Below, piece by piece: positions 32,172 through 40,321 of a stretch of DNA of 43,242 nucleotides. The notes under the pieces are model-generated. The model worked only from the letters and a program-made list of their open reading frames with translations. It made no database searches and was not told the DNA's origin. The first letter of the stretch is position 1, and the number at the start of each line of letters is the position of its first letter. The stretch comes from CAZLPZ01 sp964561535 (lineage in GTDB: Bacteria > Pseudomonadota > Alphaproteobacteria > Micavibrionales > Micavibrionaceae): NCBI GenBank assembly GCA_964561535.1, contig CAZLPZ010000013.1, positions 1 to 43,242 on the forward strand. Reading direction: 5' to 3'. The position numbers and the translations under genes are program-made.

Positions 32172-32510
32172 TTTGATCTCCTGTATAAAAAAACCTGGCT
32201 GACTATATCATTCGCAAAAATTATGTCAAGTATTATTTGATCAGCTCACAATTTTGTTCGGCGATCGTAAACACTTCCTTACTTTTCTTTGACTTATATG
32301 GTAATTAAATTTGCAGTTCCCGATCTATCTTGATATAAAAGATCGTCAGCCTCAATAATGATCGTCTCGAATCCAATTTTTTTGCGATAGAAACACCAGA
32401 CTCGGGACAATGCAACCAGCATGGGACGCACCGTTTAAATGGCGCGAACTCGGATCAATAAGGGAACGACATCGGGGTGCCACACGTTATTAAAACCAAC
32501 GGAGGCCGTT
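32172..32510. other. Intergenic region of 339 bases, divergent promoters
   Basis: No gene seen. The left end holds the strong minus-strand promoter at 32202-32229. On the plus strand TTGATA (32330-32335), 18 bases, AATAAT (32354-32359) is a weak promoter for the gene at 32511. An inverted repeat CGATCT/AGATCG (32321-32326, 32340-32345) and two direct copies of GATCGTC (32341 and 32360) surround it and could be regulator sites. Confidence 0.4.
32202..32229 (-). promoter_or_regulatory. Strong sigma-70-like promoter
   Basis: Minus-strand TTGACA (32229-32224), 16 bases, TATAGT (32207-32202): a perfect -35 and five of six in the -10. It gives a leader of about 25 bases for the gene at 31743-32171. 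Confidence 0.7.
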
Positions 32511-32963
32511 ATGAATTATTTACACACCATGCGCCTGCATGCCCTGCGCAATACCCTGCAAGAAGCAAACGGGTATTATAACATGATGATTGAATCGGGC
32601 GGGTGCCTGAACATCGACCGCATTGGATATACGTGTCATATCAAACTGGAAACATTCCGGGAAATTTTGGATCAACCCGATCTGACCATGGAGGAACTCT
32701 CTGCCCTATTACGGTCGGCCCGCAACGAGATTTGGCCCGGGGTTGATACCAAATCCCTTGAAGCATCAGCACAATGCGAATGTCCACCCCAAGCCCAACC
32801 CGAACCCCCGGCTGCCCAAAAACCACATACACGGGTTCCAAAACCAGTGGTTGTAAACGTTGCCAATGATCCGGGACGTGATTGGGCAACTTTGATGGCC
32901 CGCATTGTTCTAAACCGAGCAAATGAAGAACAAGAAACCGAAGAACGCCGCCGTTTTGAATAG
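32511..32963 (+). CDS. Hypothetical protein
   Basis: I do not recognise this 150-residue protein. Residues 1-85 look folded and helical (HTMRLHALRNTLQEANGYYNMMI, TMEELSALLRSARNEI), with Cys residues at about 19 and 28; residues 88-115 are a Pro/Gln/Ala-rich linker; the end (about 118-150) is a helix with an acidic-basic tail ERRRFE. It is soluble, with no signal peptide. The ATG has GGAGG seven bases upstream, which decides the start against a longer open frame from 32439. Codon use resembles the housekeeping genes. Confidence 0.6.
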   Translation: MNYLHTMRLHALRNTLQEANGYYNMMIESGGCLNIDRIGYTCHIKLETFREILDQPDLTMEELSALLRSARNEIWPGVDTKSLEASAQCECPPQAQPEPPAAQKPHTRVPKPVVVNVANDPGRDWATLMARIVLNRANEEQETEERRRFE

Positions 32964-32967
32964 GTTG

Positions 32968-32993
32968 ATCCTCCCACTATCAAAAGGGGGGAA
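32968..32993. repeat. CTCCCAC palindromic repeat
   Basis: GATCCTCCCACTATCAAAAG followed by GGGGGA is a degenerate short copy of the family at 63-207, three bases after a stop codon. Confidence 0.5.
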
Positions 32994-33009
32994 TCTTGTT
33001 ATTTCCCGC

Positions 33010-33039
33010 TTGCTTTATAGGGGGTAAATCGGCTATAAC
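33010..33039 (+). promoter_or_regulatory. Candidate rplS promoter
   Basis: TTGCTT (33010-33015), 18 bases, TATAAC (33034-33039). It would leave a leader of about 95 bases with a small CCCT-GATA-AGGG hairpin near 33109-33120. Confidence 0.4.
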
Positions 33040-33141
33040 CCGCGCAATACATCTTTACGCCCATAAAAATATAAACGGGCCGCATTGCCATGGTGGTGAT
33101 TTCGGGCCCTGATAAGGGTTTAAAAACAAAAGGTTACGATC

Positions 33142-33546
33142 ATGAACACGTTACAAAAATTCAACGCCGAACAAACGGAAAAACTGGCCGCCAACAAGAA
33201 TTTCCCGGCCTTTGGCCCCGGCGATACGATTAAGGTCGGCGTGACCGTATCCGAAGGCGGCAAAGACCGCGTTCAGGTTTATGAAGGCGTCTGTATCGCC
33301 CGTGAAGGTCGCGGCCTGTCCGAAAGCATTACTGTCCGTAAAATCAGCTATGGCGAAGGTGTGGAACGTGTATTCCCCCTGTTGTCCCCCAAAATCGATT
33401 CGATCGAAATGGTCCGCCGAGGTTCGGTGCGTCGTGCAAAACTGTATTATTTACGCGATCGTCGCGGTAAAGCCGCCCGTATCGCGGAACGTACATCGGG
33501 TCACGATGTCGAAGCCCGTGGCAGCTCCGACAAATCGACGACATAA
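33142..33546 (+). CDS. rplS: 50S ribosomal protein L19
   Basis: Large-subunit protein at the 30S-50S interface. The 134-residue protein has the family core: FNAEQTEKLAANKNFPAFGPGDTIKVGVTV, the RVQVYEGVCIAREGRGLSESITVRKISYGEGVERVFPL segment and VRRAKLYYLRDRRGKAARI, followed by a short Ser-rich tail. It is usually next to rpsP, rimM and trmD; none is here, so it is transcribed alone from a likely own promoter. A strong terminator follows. An AAAAGG ribosome site precedes the ATG. Confidence 0.96.
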   Translation: MNTLQKFNAEQTEKLAANKNFPAFGPGDTIKVGVTVSEGGKDRVQVYEGVCIAREGRGLSESITVRKISYGEGVERVFPLLSPKIDSIEMVRRGSVRRAKLYYLRDRRGKAARIAERTSGHDVEARGSSDKSTT

Positions 33547-33571
33547 GGATTTTCTTTCCTTACTCAATTTT

Positions 33572-33600
33572 AAAACCCCGGGCGTACCCGGGGTTTTGTT
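33572..33600 (+). terminator. Rho-independent terminator after rplS
   Basis: AAAACCCCGGG-CGTA-CCCGGGGTTTT is a perfect 11-base stem with a four-base loop, then TGTTTTCC. It lies 26 bases after the rplS stop. Confidence 0.92.
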
Positions 33601-33671
33601 TTCCATAACATTAAAACCCCTCCTTAATTTCCATTTGATATGATGGCATAAATATTAAGGAGGAGCCTATT

Positions 33672-34868
33672 ATGCCCATTCGTAATTCCATTACCGATCT
33701 CGCTGGTGAAATGAGCGGCTATCGCCGCATCTTGCACGCCCACCCCCAACTGGGATTTCAAGAAACTTTTGCATCCGATTTTGTGGCTCAAAAATTAACC
33801 GAATGGGGCATTCCCTTTACACGTGGTATCGCCAAAACGGGAATCGTAGCCCGCATTGACGGCCTTAAAAATACATCCGGCCGAGCCATCGCTATCCGCG
33901 GTGATATGGACGGCCTGCCCATTCTTGAAGCCGGAACACCCGACTACAAATCACAAAATCCAGGTTGTATGCATGCCTGCGGTCATGATGGTCACACAAC
34001 CTGTGTCTTGGGCGCCGCAAAATATTTAAAAGAAAACCCAAATTTCAACGGTACGGTATACGTTATTTTTCAACCCTCGGAAGAAAGCGGCGGCGGCGCG
34101 ATCGAAATGATCCGTGAAGGGTTGTTCAATAAATTTTCAATTGACGAAGTCTATGCGATTCACAACGCGCCCTATGCCCCGGTGGGGATTATGGGGTCAC
34201 GCCCCGGCCCCATCATGGCCTGTAGTGATGATTTGTTCATAACCATTCGGGGCAAAGGTGGGCACGCCGCGATGCCTCATCTATCCAATGATCCTTTAAT
34301 TGCCGCTTGTAAATTGGTGTCATCCCTTCAAACTATTTTAAGTCGTAATATCGATCCGATTGAAAATGCCGTATTAAGTATCACAAATATTCAAGCTGGT
34401 TCTGGGCATGCCGACAGCACCAATGTAATCCCCGATGAGGCCCATATTTCAGGGACCGCCCGGGCCTTTACCCCGGCTATCCGCGATTTAATCGAACAAC
34501 GCATTAAAGAAATGTGCGCGGGATTTTCGATTGCCTTTGAAATGGAAATTACCGTTGATTATCAACGTCATTATGAACCGACAATTAATGACCCCGCGAT
34601 GACCGACATAGCGATGGATGCCGCGCGCGCGGTGGTAGGAGATCAAGCCGTCATTGTGCCCCCGCCCATGATGGGCGCAGAAGATTTTGGTGCGATGCTG
34701 GCCGCCAAACCTGGTAATTATATGTGGGTGGGGCAAGGGGCGCACGGTGACGACAACAGCCCGCACAGCCAAAGTTTGCACCATCCGCATTACGATTTTA
34801 ATGACGCGATTATTCCGATTGTGATGGAATATTTTGTGCAGGTGGTCGAACGGCGATTGCCAGTATAA
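33672..34868 (+). CDS. M20-family amidohydrolase (hippurate/N-acyl-amino acid hydrolase)
   Basis: Metal-dependent peptidase-fold enzyme that cleaves N-acyl amino acids. The 398-residue protein shows RRILHAHPQLGFQE, the metal-binding HACGHDGHTT with RGDMDGLP upstream, QPSEESGGGA with catalytic Glu, the lid domain with GKGGHAAMPH, and MMGAEDFG near the end with the last metal ligand. The order is that of hippurate hydrolase and IAA-amino acid hydrolases; substrate cannot be told. The ribosome site AAGGAGG is very strong. It is convergent with trpS, and an inverted repeat separates them. Confidence 0.92.
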   Translation: MPIRNSITDLAGEMSGYRRILHAHPQLGFQETFASDFVAQKLTEWGIPFTRGIAKTGIVARIDGLKNTSGRAIAIRGDMDGLPILEAGTPDYKSQNPGCMHACGHDGHTTCVLGAAKYLKENPNFNGTVYVIFQPSEESGGGAIEMIREGLFNKFSIDEVYAIHNAPYAPVGIMGSRPGPIMACSDDLFITIRGKGGHAAMPHLSNDPLIAACKLVSSLQTILSRNIDPIENAVLSITNIQAGSGHADSTNVIPDEAHISGTARAFTPAIRDLIEQRIKEMCAGFSIAFEMEITVDYQRHYEPTINDPAMTDIAMDAARAVVGDQAVIVPPPMMGAEDFGAMLAAKPGNYMWVGQGAHGDDNSPHSQSLHHPHYDFNDAIIPIVMEYFVQVVERRLPV

Positions 34869-34870
34869 AA

Positions 34871-34928
34871 GTGCACAGAGAATTCAGTCTATGCGTCAAG
34901 TGCCCGAAAAACCGGATTCTCTATGCAC
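34871..34928. terminator. Inverted repeat between convergent genes
   Basis: GTGCACAGAGAAT (34871-34883) and ATTCTCTATGCAC (34916-34928) pair with one mismatch over a 32-base loop. It sits between the M20 gene and trpS and may end both, although no T run follows. Confidence 0.5.
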
Positions 34929-34952
34929 TCTCACTTTCCTCTGCGTCCTCCT

Positions 34953-35999
34953 TTAAACCTTAAACCCCATGATCTCATACGTCTGTTTTAAAATCGGGGC
35001 AGCAATTGCCCGCGCACGCGCGGCACCATCACGCAAGACACCGTCGATATAGGCGGGGTCATCCAACAATCGCCGCATTTCACCCGTAATGGGTGATAAA
35101 TGCGCAACGGCGACGTCTGCCAACGCAGATTTAAACGTCGAAAATGAAGCGCCCGCGTACCGAGTCATGACCGTATCGATCGAATCCCCTGACAACGCCG
35201 CATAGATCGCAATCAAATTTGAAATCTCGGGCCGACCATCACATTCGGCCATTATCCCCGGCATCACACCCGCATCTGTTTTCGCTCGCTTAATTTTATC
35301 GGCAATCATCTCCGCATCATCCGTCAAGTTAATGCGTGAAAAATCACTTTCATCCGATTTGCTCATCTTTTTCGTACCGTCGCGCAAGCTCATGATCCGC
35401 ATTGTCTCGCGGTTCACAATGGTTTCGGGTTCGGGGAAAAACGGCGTGTCGTACCGCGTATTAAATGTCCGGGCAATTTCACGCGTGAGTTCTAGATGTT
35501 GCGTCTGATCCTCGCCCACGGGCACATGTGTTGCGTGATACAACAAAATATCCGCGGCCATTAAAACCGGATAGGCATACAGGCCAAGCCCCGCGCGTTC
35601 GGCATTCTTTCCCGCCTTGTCTTTAAATTGCGTCATACGGTCCAACTTGCCCATCTGAGTAAGGGTGGCGAGCAACCACATCAGTTGCGGATGTTCCGGC
35701 ACCAAAGATTGGGGATAAATCGTAATGCGCGCGGGATCCAGCCCACATGCCATATAGGCTGCCGTCATTTCACGATTACGCGATACAACAGTTGATACAT
35801 CATACGGCATCGTAATCGCATGCAAATCGGCCAGAAAACAAAATACGCTGTCATACGACCCCGTTTTAATTTGATCCGTCCAATTTTTAATCGCGCCCAA
35901 ATAATTCCCAAGCGTCAACGCGCCCGTGGGTTGAATACCGGTAACGATCCGTTTCTTATGCCCCTGAATCGGGGTCAATGGTGTTTGAATTTGTGTCAT
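34953..35999 (-). CDS. trpS: Tryptophanyl-tRNA synthetase
   Basis: Class I synthetase charging tRNA-Trp. The 348-residue protein has the HIGH-equivalent TGALTLGNYLGAI (about 26-38), LVPEHPQLMWLLATLTQMG, the adenylate site HVPVGEDQTQHLELTREIA, and KMSKSD near 216. The family usually has Thr or His in the first motif, so the Thr here is normal. It overlaps the 3' end of murJ by 44 bases; no later start keeps the nucleotide-binding motif, so the overlap is real. murJ-trpS order is found in other Alphaproteobacteria. Confidence 0.96.
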   Translation of the reverse strand: MTQIQTPLTPIQGHKKRIVTGIQPTGALTLGNYLGAIKNWTDQIKTGSYDSVFCFLADLHAITMPYDVSTVVSRNREMTAAYMACGLDPARITIYPQSLVPEHPQLMWLLATLTQMGKLDRMTQFKDKAGKNAERAGLGLYAYPVLMAADILLYHATHVPVGEDQTQHLELTREIARTFNTRYDTPFFPEPETIVNRETMRIMSLRDGTKKMSKSDESDFSRINLTDDAEMIADKIKRAKTDAGVMPGIMAECDGRPEISNLIAIYAALSGDSIDTVMTRYAGASFSTFKSALADVAVAHLSPITGEMRRLLDDPAYIDGVLRDGAARARAIAAPILKQTYEIMGFKV

Positions 36000-37557
36000 G
36001 ATTTTGGGCCCGTCCTTTACGGGTAAAATACCGTTTTAAATCGTTAAACGGCAACGCACGGGTGATATAAATGGAAAAAACGTAAACGATTAAACTGAGG
36101 GCGGCAAGCGCCAGCAGCGGGATAATGCGGTGGACCAAAGGCCCCTGAAAATATGGATCGAGTACATAACGACACATTACCAAAACTAAAACCAAAAATC
36201 CAGTTGAAAGTAAAATTCGCGGCACCGCACGTTTAACGCGATCATCCAAGGGTAAATCATACCCCTTCCGTGCGACCTGAACATGTAACAGCAAAAACAA
36301 GACCCACCCAACAACCGCGGTTGATAACGCAATCCCCATCGCCCCAAATGGAATAGCCAATACAAACGATAAGGGGATATTCACGCCCGACGTGATCAGC
36401 GCATTTTTAACCGGCGTCCATGTATCCTTGTGGGCATAAAAAACGGCATTATAAACACGCGATAAAACATAAGCCGGTAAACCCATGGCATAGGCCATCA
36501 AAATATAAATTACAGGCACCGCATCAGTGGGTTTAAAGGCGCCGTGCATATAAATCGTACGCACCAACGGATCCGCCGCCCACAACAACCCCGCCGCACA
36601 AGGCAAGGTCAACACCAGCATATATTCAATTGATCGATTATACAGGTCACGCGTTTGCACCATGTCCTCTCGTGCCACACTTTGAGAAAACATCGGTAAT
36701 AACGCAGTGCCCACCGCAATGCCAATCACCCCAAACGGCAATTGATACAACCGATCAGCATAAAAAAGATGCGATATCGCGCCCAAGGGTAACAAGGATG
36801 CAATCAATAAATTCATAAATAAATTCACCTGGAACACACTGGCGACCAATATTCCCGGCCCCATGTTTTTAAATAATTGCCGCATATCCGGGGTCAAACG
36901 CGGCAACATAAACCGAACATGCAGGCCTGTTTTGCGCAGATACATCCACACCCATAAGGCCTGAAGCGCGCCCGAAATACTCATAAACGCGGCCATCGCA
37001 TGGCCTTGGGTATCAAACAGCGGCGTAAAGACCACCGACACAATCAAACATAAATTGAACAAAACGGGCGCGAATGCATACGGCCCAAAACGGTTATGGG
37101 CATTTAGGACTGCCCCCAAAATCGCGGCAATCGTAACCAACACCATATAAGGGAATGCCAATCGGCTCATCTCGACCGCGAGTACAAATTTTTCGGGGTC
37201 ATCGGAAAACCCCGGTGCCGTGACCGCGATCACAAACGGCATGAACCAGATCATCACAACCGAGAGGGGCAGCAAAATCGCCACCATAAACGACAGGGCC
37301 ATATTAGTAAATTCGGAGGCGGCCGCCTGGGTCTCTTTGATTTTTTTGTCCGTATACAGGGGTACGAACGCCATGCTGAACGCACCTTCGGCCGTGATAG
37401 ACCGAAAGAAATTCGGCAACTTTAATGCGACAAAAAACGCATCAGCAACGGGCCCAGCCCCGAGTGTATGCGACGTGACCAAATCGCGCGCAAACCCCGC
37501 GACCCGCGAGACCAGCGTAAGACCCCCAACTGTTGACATGGATTTGATTAAAGACAT
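35956..37557 (-). CDS. murJ: Lipid II flippase MurJ
   Basis: Inner-membrane flippase of the MOP superfamily that moves lipid II to the periplasmic face for peptidoglycan synthesis. The 533-residue protein has about 14 membrane helices and the N-terminal MSTVGGLTLVSRVAGFARDLV, then GAGPVADAFFVALKLPNFFRSITAEGAFSMAFVPLY, both hallmark MurJ segments with the essential arginines. The hydrophilic tail runs into trpS. Presence of MurJ implies a peptidoglycan-making cell. Confidence 0.96.
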   Translation of the reverse strand: MSLIKSMSTVGGLTLVSRVAGFARDLVTSHTLGAGPVADAFFVALKLPNFFRSITAEGAFSMAFVPLYTDKKIKETQAAASEFTNMALSFMVAILLPLSVVMIWFMPFVIAVTAPGFSDDPEKFVLAVEMSRLAFPYMVLVTIAAILGAVLNAHNRFGPYAFAPVLFNLCLIVSVVFTPLFDTQGHAMAAFMSISGALQALWVWMYLRKTGLHVRFMLPRLTPDMRQLFKNMGPGILVASVFQVNLFMNLLIASLLPLGAISHLFYADRLYQLPFGVIGIAVGTALLPMFSQSVAREDMVQTRDLYNRSIEYMLVLTLPCAAGLLWAADPLVRTIYMHGAFKPTDAVPVIYILMAYAMGLPAYVLSRVYNAVFYAHKDTWTPVKNALITSGVNIPLSFVLAIPFGAMGIALSTAVVGWVLFLLLHVQVARKGYDLPLDDRVKRAVPRILLSTGFLVLVLVMCRYVLDPYFQGPLVHRIIPLLALAALSLIVYVFSIYITRALPFNDLKRYFTRKGRAQNHDTNSNTIDPDSGA

Positions 37558-37588
37558 TTTCCGATTATGCGGGGAGTTTAACGGTTAA

Positions 37589-38053
37589 TCAACCCAAGTT
37601 AAATTCATCCGGCTCATCAAATCTGAGCCGCGGCATCGGGTTAAACCGTTCAACCAAAACATCCAACGTCACCGCCAAATAATCGCGCCATAATTCAGGC
37701 TGATATAAAACGTCCCGTTTTCCATTCTGCGCCAATATATTTTCTGTAATCAAACTTACGCCATAAAAAATATTCAGCCCTTCAACCCAATGCATTTTTG
37801 CTGTATCTGAAATTGGTATATTTTCAAGAAAAACGCGCATATTTGTGTGATGATAACCATCAAAACCTTCTGGTTTTGGCCCCCAAAAATTTGATCCACG
37901 CGCCGTTTCAATAATTTTATTTCGTAAGTTATCCGCAAAAGAACGCTGATCAAATGTAATTGCAGATGACATTTGACTCATCGAATCTAAAAATGCCCCA
38001 TACCGACAAGTTTTTTTATTTAACGCCTCACTTGGATAAGGAATAATATGCAT
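37589..38053 (-). CDS. Hypothetical protein A of an AT-rich pair
   Basis: I do not recognise this 154-residue protein. It has no signal peptide or membrane segment and appears folded and mixed alpha/beta: SSAITFDQRSFADNLRNKII, then GSNFWGPKPEGFDGYHHTNMRVF and a helical C-terminal half with WRDYLAVTLDVLVERF. Aromatic and His residues in the FWGPKPEGFDGYHH patch are striking. I use the ATG at 38053; a TTG at 38113 would add 20 residues. It is AT-rich compared with murJ and lies just after the gene at 38130 in the same direction, so the two are probably co-transcribed. Confidence 0.55.
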   Translation of the reverse strand: MHIIPYPSEALNKKTCRYGAFLDSMSQMSSAITFDQRSFADNLRNKIIETARGSNFWGPKPEGFDGYHHTNMRVFLENIPISDTAKMHWVEGLNIFYGVSLITENILAQNGKRDVLYQPELWRDYLAVTLDVLVERFNPMPRLRFDEPDEFNLG

Positions 38054-38129
38054 ATTAAAATTGTCTTTCAAAAGAAGATGCGCGTTTCTAGCGCCCGTCT
38101 TTACAAAAAGCAATGATTATTTCGTAAAC

Positions 38130-38534
38130 TTATGACGCCTCTAACGCATAAAAAGATAAATTATTATTGGCACGATCCCCAATACACGCGAAAACCCGAT
38201 TCAAATCTTGTTCCCATTTCAAAGGGGCCGGAGGACCCACTATTTCAGGTTGAGGTGGATTAGGAAAAAGAATATGACCCACCCCCATCATCATGGCCAA
38301 TCCATGAACAGCAGCAAATTTAACAGAATCATCTCGTCCAACAGAAGCGCCCAGAAGATACCCTTTAGCCTGAACAACCCATCGATTTCTCCCATCTAGA
38401 GTGGCTTTATTATTATGGAATAATTGAGATACACGATCTAACACCGTATAAAGTCCAATTGCCGTTGTAACGTCCCCATCCGGCAAAACACCATTCCTAA
38501 ATTGTTCAAAAGTCAGAGAAAGGTTTTTGGACAT
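38130..38534 (-). CDS. Hypothetical protein B of an AT-rich pair
   Basis: I do not recognise this 134-residue protein. It looks soluble and helical: LSLTFEQFRNGVLPDGDVTTAIGLYTVL, then a central helix-rich part with VVQAKGYLLGASVG and AVHGLAMMMGVGHILF, a Pro-rich hinge (FPNPPQPEIVGPPAP) and a final helix. No signal peptide is seen. It heads the two-gene minus-strand unit with the gene at 37589. An elaborate palindrome covers its predicted promoter, which implies a specific regulator. Confidence 0.55.
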   Translation of the reverse strand: MSKNLSLTFEQFRNGVLPDGDVTTAIGLYTVLDRVSQLFHNNKATLDGRNRWVVQAKGYLLGASVGRDDSVKFAAVHGLAMMMGVGHILFPNPPQPEIVGPPAPLKWEQDLNRVFACIGDRANNNLSFYALEAS

Positions 38535-38570
38535 ACAAACACCTACAAATAATTACATAATGCATTAAAA

Positions 38571-38614
38571 ATACAACGATCCGTTGTATAACATATTTAA
38601 TAGATTAAATGCAA
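38571..38614 (-). promoter_or_regulatory. Promoter with an eight-base-arm palindromic operator
   Basis: Minus-strand TTGCAT (38614-38609), 18 bases, TATACA (38590-38585) is a fair promoter. ATACAACG (38571-38578) and CGTTGTAT (38582-38589) are perfect arms around ATC, covering the -10 and the start of transcription. Confidence 0.5.
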
Positions 38615-38659
38615 CTATTTAAGCTGATTATAAATATTACAAGGCCAATAAAGGCTACA

Positions 38660-38691
38660 TGGTGTGATTGAAAAAATCAGAAATCACACCA
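38660..38691 (-). terminator. Hairpin at the end of the gene at 38684
   Basis: TGGTGTGATT (38660-38669) and AATCACACCA (38682-38691) are perfect ten-base arms over a 12-base loop. The stop codon lies inside one arm. There is no T run outside the stem, so it may protect the message rather than terminate it. Confidence 0.5.
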
Positions 38692-39655
38692 CCATTGCCT
38701 GATAACTTTCTGTCATCGCAGCCATGGCCAGGGGTTTTGAAATGGCCGGGGCCAGTTCCGGCATATCGCCCCCCGATGCGACGGCCAACATCCGCCCCGC
38801 CGCTTTGGCGCACGCAGTAGCCTGAAAAATAGGATCAAACGCACGCACAGCCTTAAAAAAACCTTCGCACATCGGAAGTATGCCAGAAATAAGTTCAGAT
38901 GGCGGATTTGCCGGCCGGTCATTAGCTGGCAAACCGAAACGCCAATCCGTCCCCCCGGCAATACCATAGCGCACAGCTTCCCGGGTCATAACTTCGACCA
39001 CATTATAAAAAGTCTGAGCTTGGGCCCACGTCCGGGTCGACATTCGGCCAGATGTATTGTGATACCAAACAGCAACTTTGTACCCGGACAATCCTGACAA
39101 CGACCCAATACAATCCCCCAAACTCCAGGCCCCCATGGTCATTTTTTGATCGATCAAGACATCACAAAGTTCTTGTGCCGCAACCTCGAGCACCATAGCG
39201 CGCGTTGAAAATTCACATAAAATGCGCAACGATTCATCCCGAGGAATATCAATCGATTCCATGACCAAAATATTATGGTGTACCAGATCAATCACAATAT
39301 CGGCAAAATGATGCGCCTCATCAATCGTATGTCGTTTCAAAATATGCCGGGCGACATCACGCCCCAATTCTGACATTTCATCAATAAGATAGGATGCGGG
39401 CATAAAGTCAGATGGCAGATCAGCAGATGACGGAAACACCCGTAAACGTCGGGCTAATTTTTGAACCAATCCATCAAGCGATTCATCCGGCGTATCAAAC
39501 AAGAATGCTGTTTCAACAAAGACACCCGCAAGCCCCATCAACAAGCGCAGGGCGTTTACACCATCCCGGCCCGGATCACGCGCATAATCGCATAATAACC
39601 CGTGCATTTCAGCACGTAATTGGACAGAATCAAGGTGCTCGGCTTCAATCGACAT
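38684..39655 (-). CDS. Hypothetical protein, all-helical
   Basis: I do not recognise this 323-residue protein. It is a string of amphipathic helices (SLDGLVQKLARRLRVF, DEAHHFADIVIDLVHHNILV, RAMVLEVAAQELCDVLID) with no signal peptide and no transmembrane segment strong enough to call. The paired His residues in the HHFADIVIDLVHH stretch could bind metal; this is inference. The ATG at 39655 is used; a TTG three codons earlier is possible. It is GC-richer and more like the housekeeping genes than the pair at 37589-38534. Its upstream gap carries a cluster of DnaA-like boxes. Confidence 0.6.
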   Translation of the reverse strand: MSIEAEHLDSVQLRAEMHGLLCDYARDPGRDGVNALRLLMGLAGVFVETAFLFDTPDESLDGLVQKLARRLRVFPSSADLPSDFMPASYLIDEMSELGRDVARHILKRHTIDEAHHFADIVIDLVHHNILVMESIDIPRDESLRILCEFSTRAMVLEVAAQELCDVLIDQKMTMGAWSLGDCIGSLSGLSGYKVAVWYHNTSGRMSTRTWAQAQTFYNVVEVMTREAVRYGIAGGTDWRFGLPANDRPANPPSELISGILPMCEGFFKAVRAFDPIFQATACAKAAGRMLAVASGGDMPELAPAISKPLAMAAMTESYQAMVV

Positions 39656-39678
39656 AAACGACAAGACCCAAGAAAAAT

Positions 39679-39753
39679 GTGGAAAAAATGGTGGATAATT
39701 AAAAATTAGGAAGGCGAATCAATGCGAATCAAACAACGCATCACTGTGGATAA
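39679..39753. promoter_or_regulatory. Cluster of DnaA-box-like sites
   Basis: Three co-oriented sites in 75 bases: TGTGGAAAA (39679-39687, two mismatches), GGTGGATAA (39690-39698, one) and TGTGGATAA (39745-39753, exact), with an AT-rich stretch between. None of the usual origin neighbours (dnaA, hemE, gidA, parAB) is nearby, so it may be a DnaA-controlled promoter or titration site. Confidence 0.4.
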
Positions 39754-39755
39754 GT

Positions 39756-40256
39756 TTACTCGATTTGTTCGGATGCATCAACACCCCATAAATTGGACCG
39801 CAGCGTCCACCCCTTGAACCCAGAAACTCCAACCCGGCACCAAACAGGATCACACGAATCAAGCGTTACCAAAACCCCCGGTTCCAACCGTACAACTGGC
39901 GCAGCAGCAACATCCGCTTTTTTCAAAAGCGTGACATCTTGTTTCGATTGAATAATCGCATTCCGATACCCTGATAACATCGCATGATGCACCCAACCAT
40001 CGGTTCCGTCGATATCGCGCACCTGGCGCCACGTTTCGTATTCCCGAATAATTTCAATAGGTAATCCACGTTTTTTATAAACCCACTTGATCGGATATTG
40101 CAACGCAGGCCCCGTGCGCACGAACACTTCGTCCTTGCCCAACGTCGCAAACCGCGGCAATTTTTTGGCGATATCGTCATCGGCGCTGGCGGGCGTAACG
40201 ATGCTCAAAAAAACGAATACAGCTATAAAAAAGGACAATATCCCTTTATTTTTCAT
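39756..40256 (-). CDS. Secreted SH3-domain protein
   Basis: A periplasmic protein of 166 residues. The signal peptide covers about residues 1-25 (MKNKGILSFFIAVFVFLSIV, cleavage after PASA). Two bacterial SH3-like repeats follow: VFVRTGPALQYPIKWVYKKR with WRQVRDIDGTDGWVH, then a second at VTLLKKADVAAAPV ending GFKGWTLRSNLWGV. Such domains often bind cell-wall peptides. Members of this family are sometimes mislabelled as an aspartyl-tRNA synthetase; there is no synthetase motif here. I use the ATG that gives a clean signal peptide; a longer frame adds 12 residues. Confidence 0.8.
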   Translation of the reverse strand: MKNKGILSFFIAVFVFLSIVTPASADDDIAKKLPRFATLGKDEVFVRTGPALQYPIKWVYKKRGLPIEIIREYETWRQVRDIDGTDGWVHHAMLSGYRNAIIQSKQDVTLLKKADVAAAPVVRLEPGVLVTLDSCDPVWCRVGVSGFKGWTLRSNLWGVDASEQIE

Positions 40257-40321
40257 TGCATCGCCATCATTTTTTAAAAAGTAAAAGAACATAAGAGATA
40301 AAATATGCTAGAACGCCCTCT

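Noticed and set aside
39756..40256. Aspartyl-tRNA synthetase label often given to this family
   Set aside because: The protein is a short secreted SH3 repeat protein with no synthetase motif.
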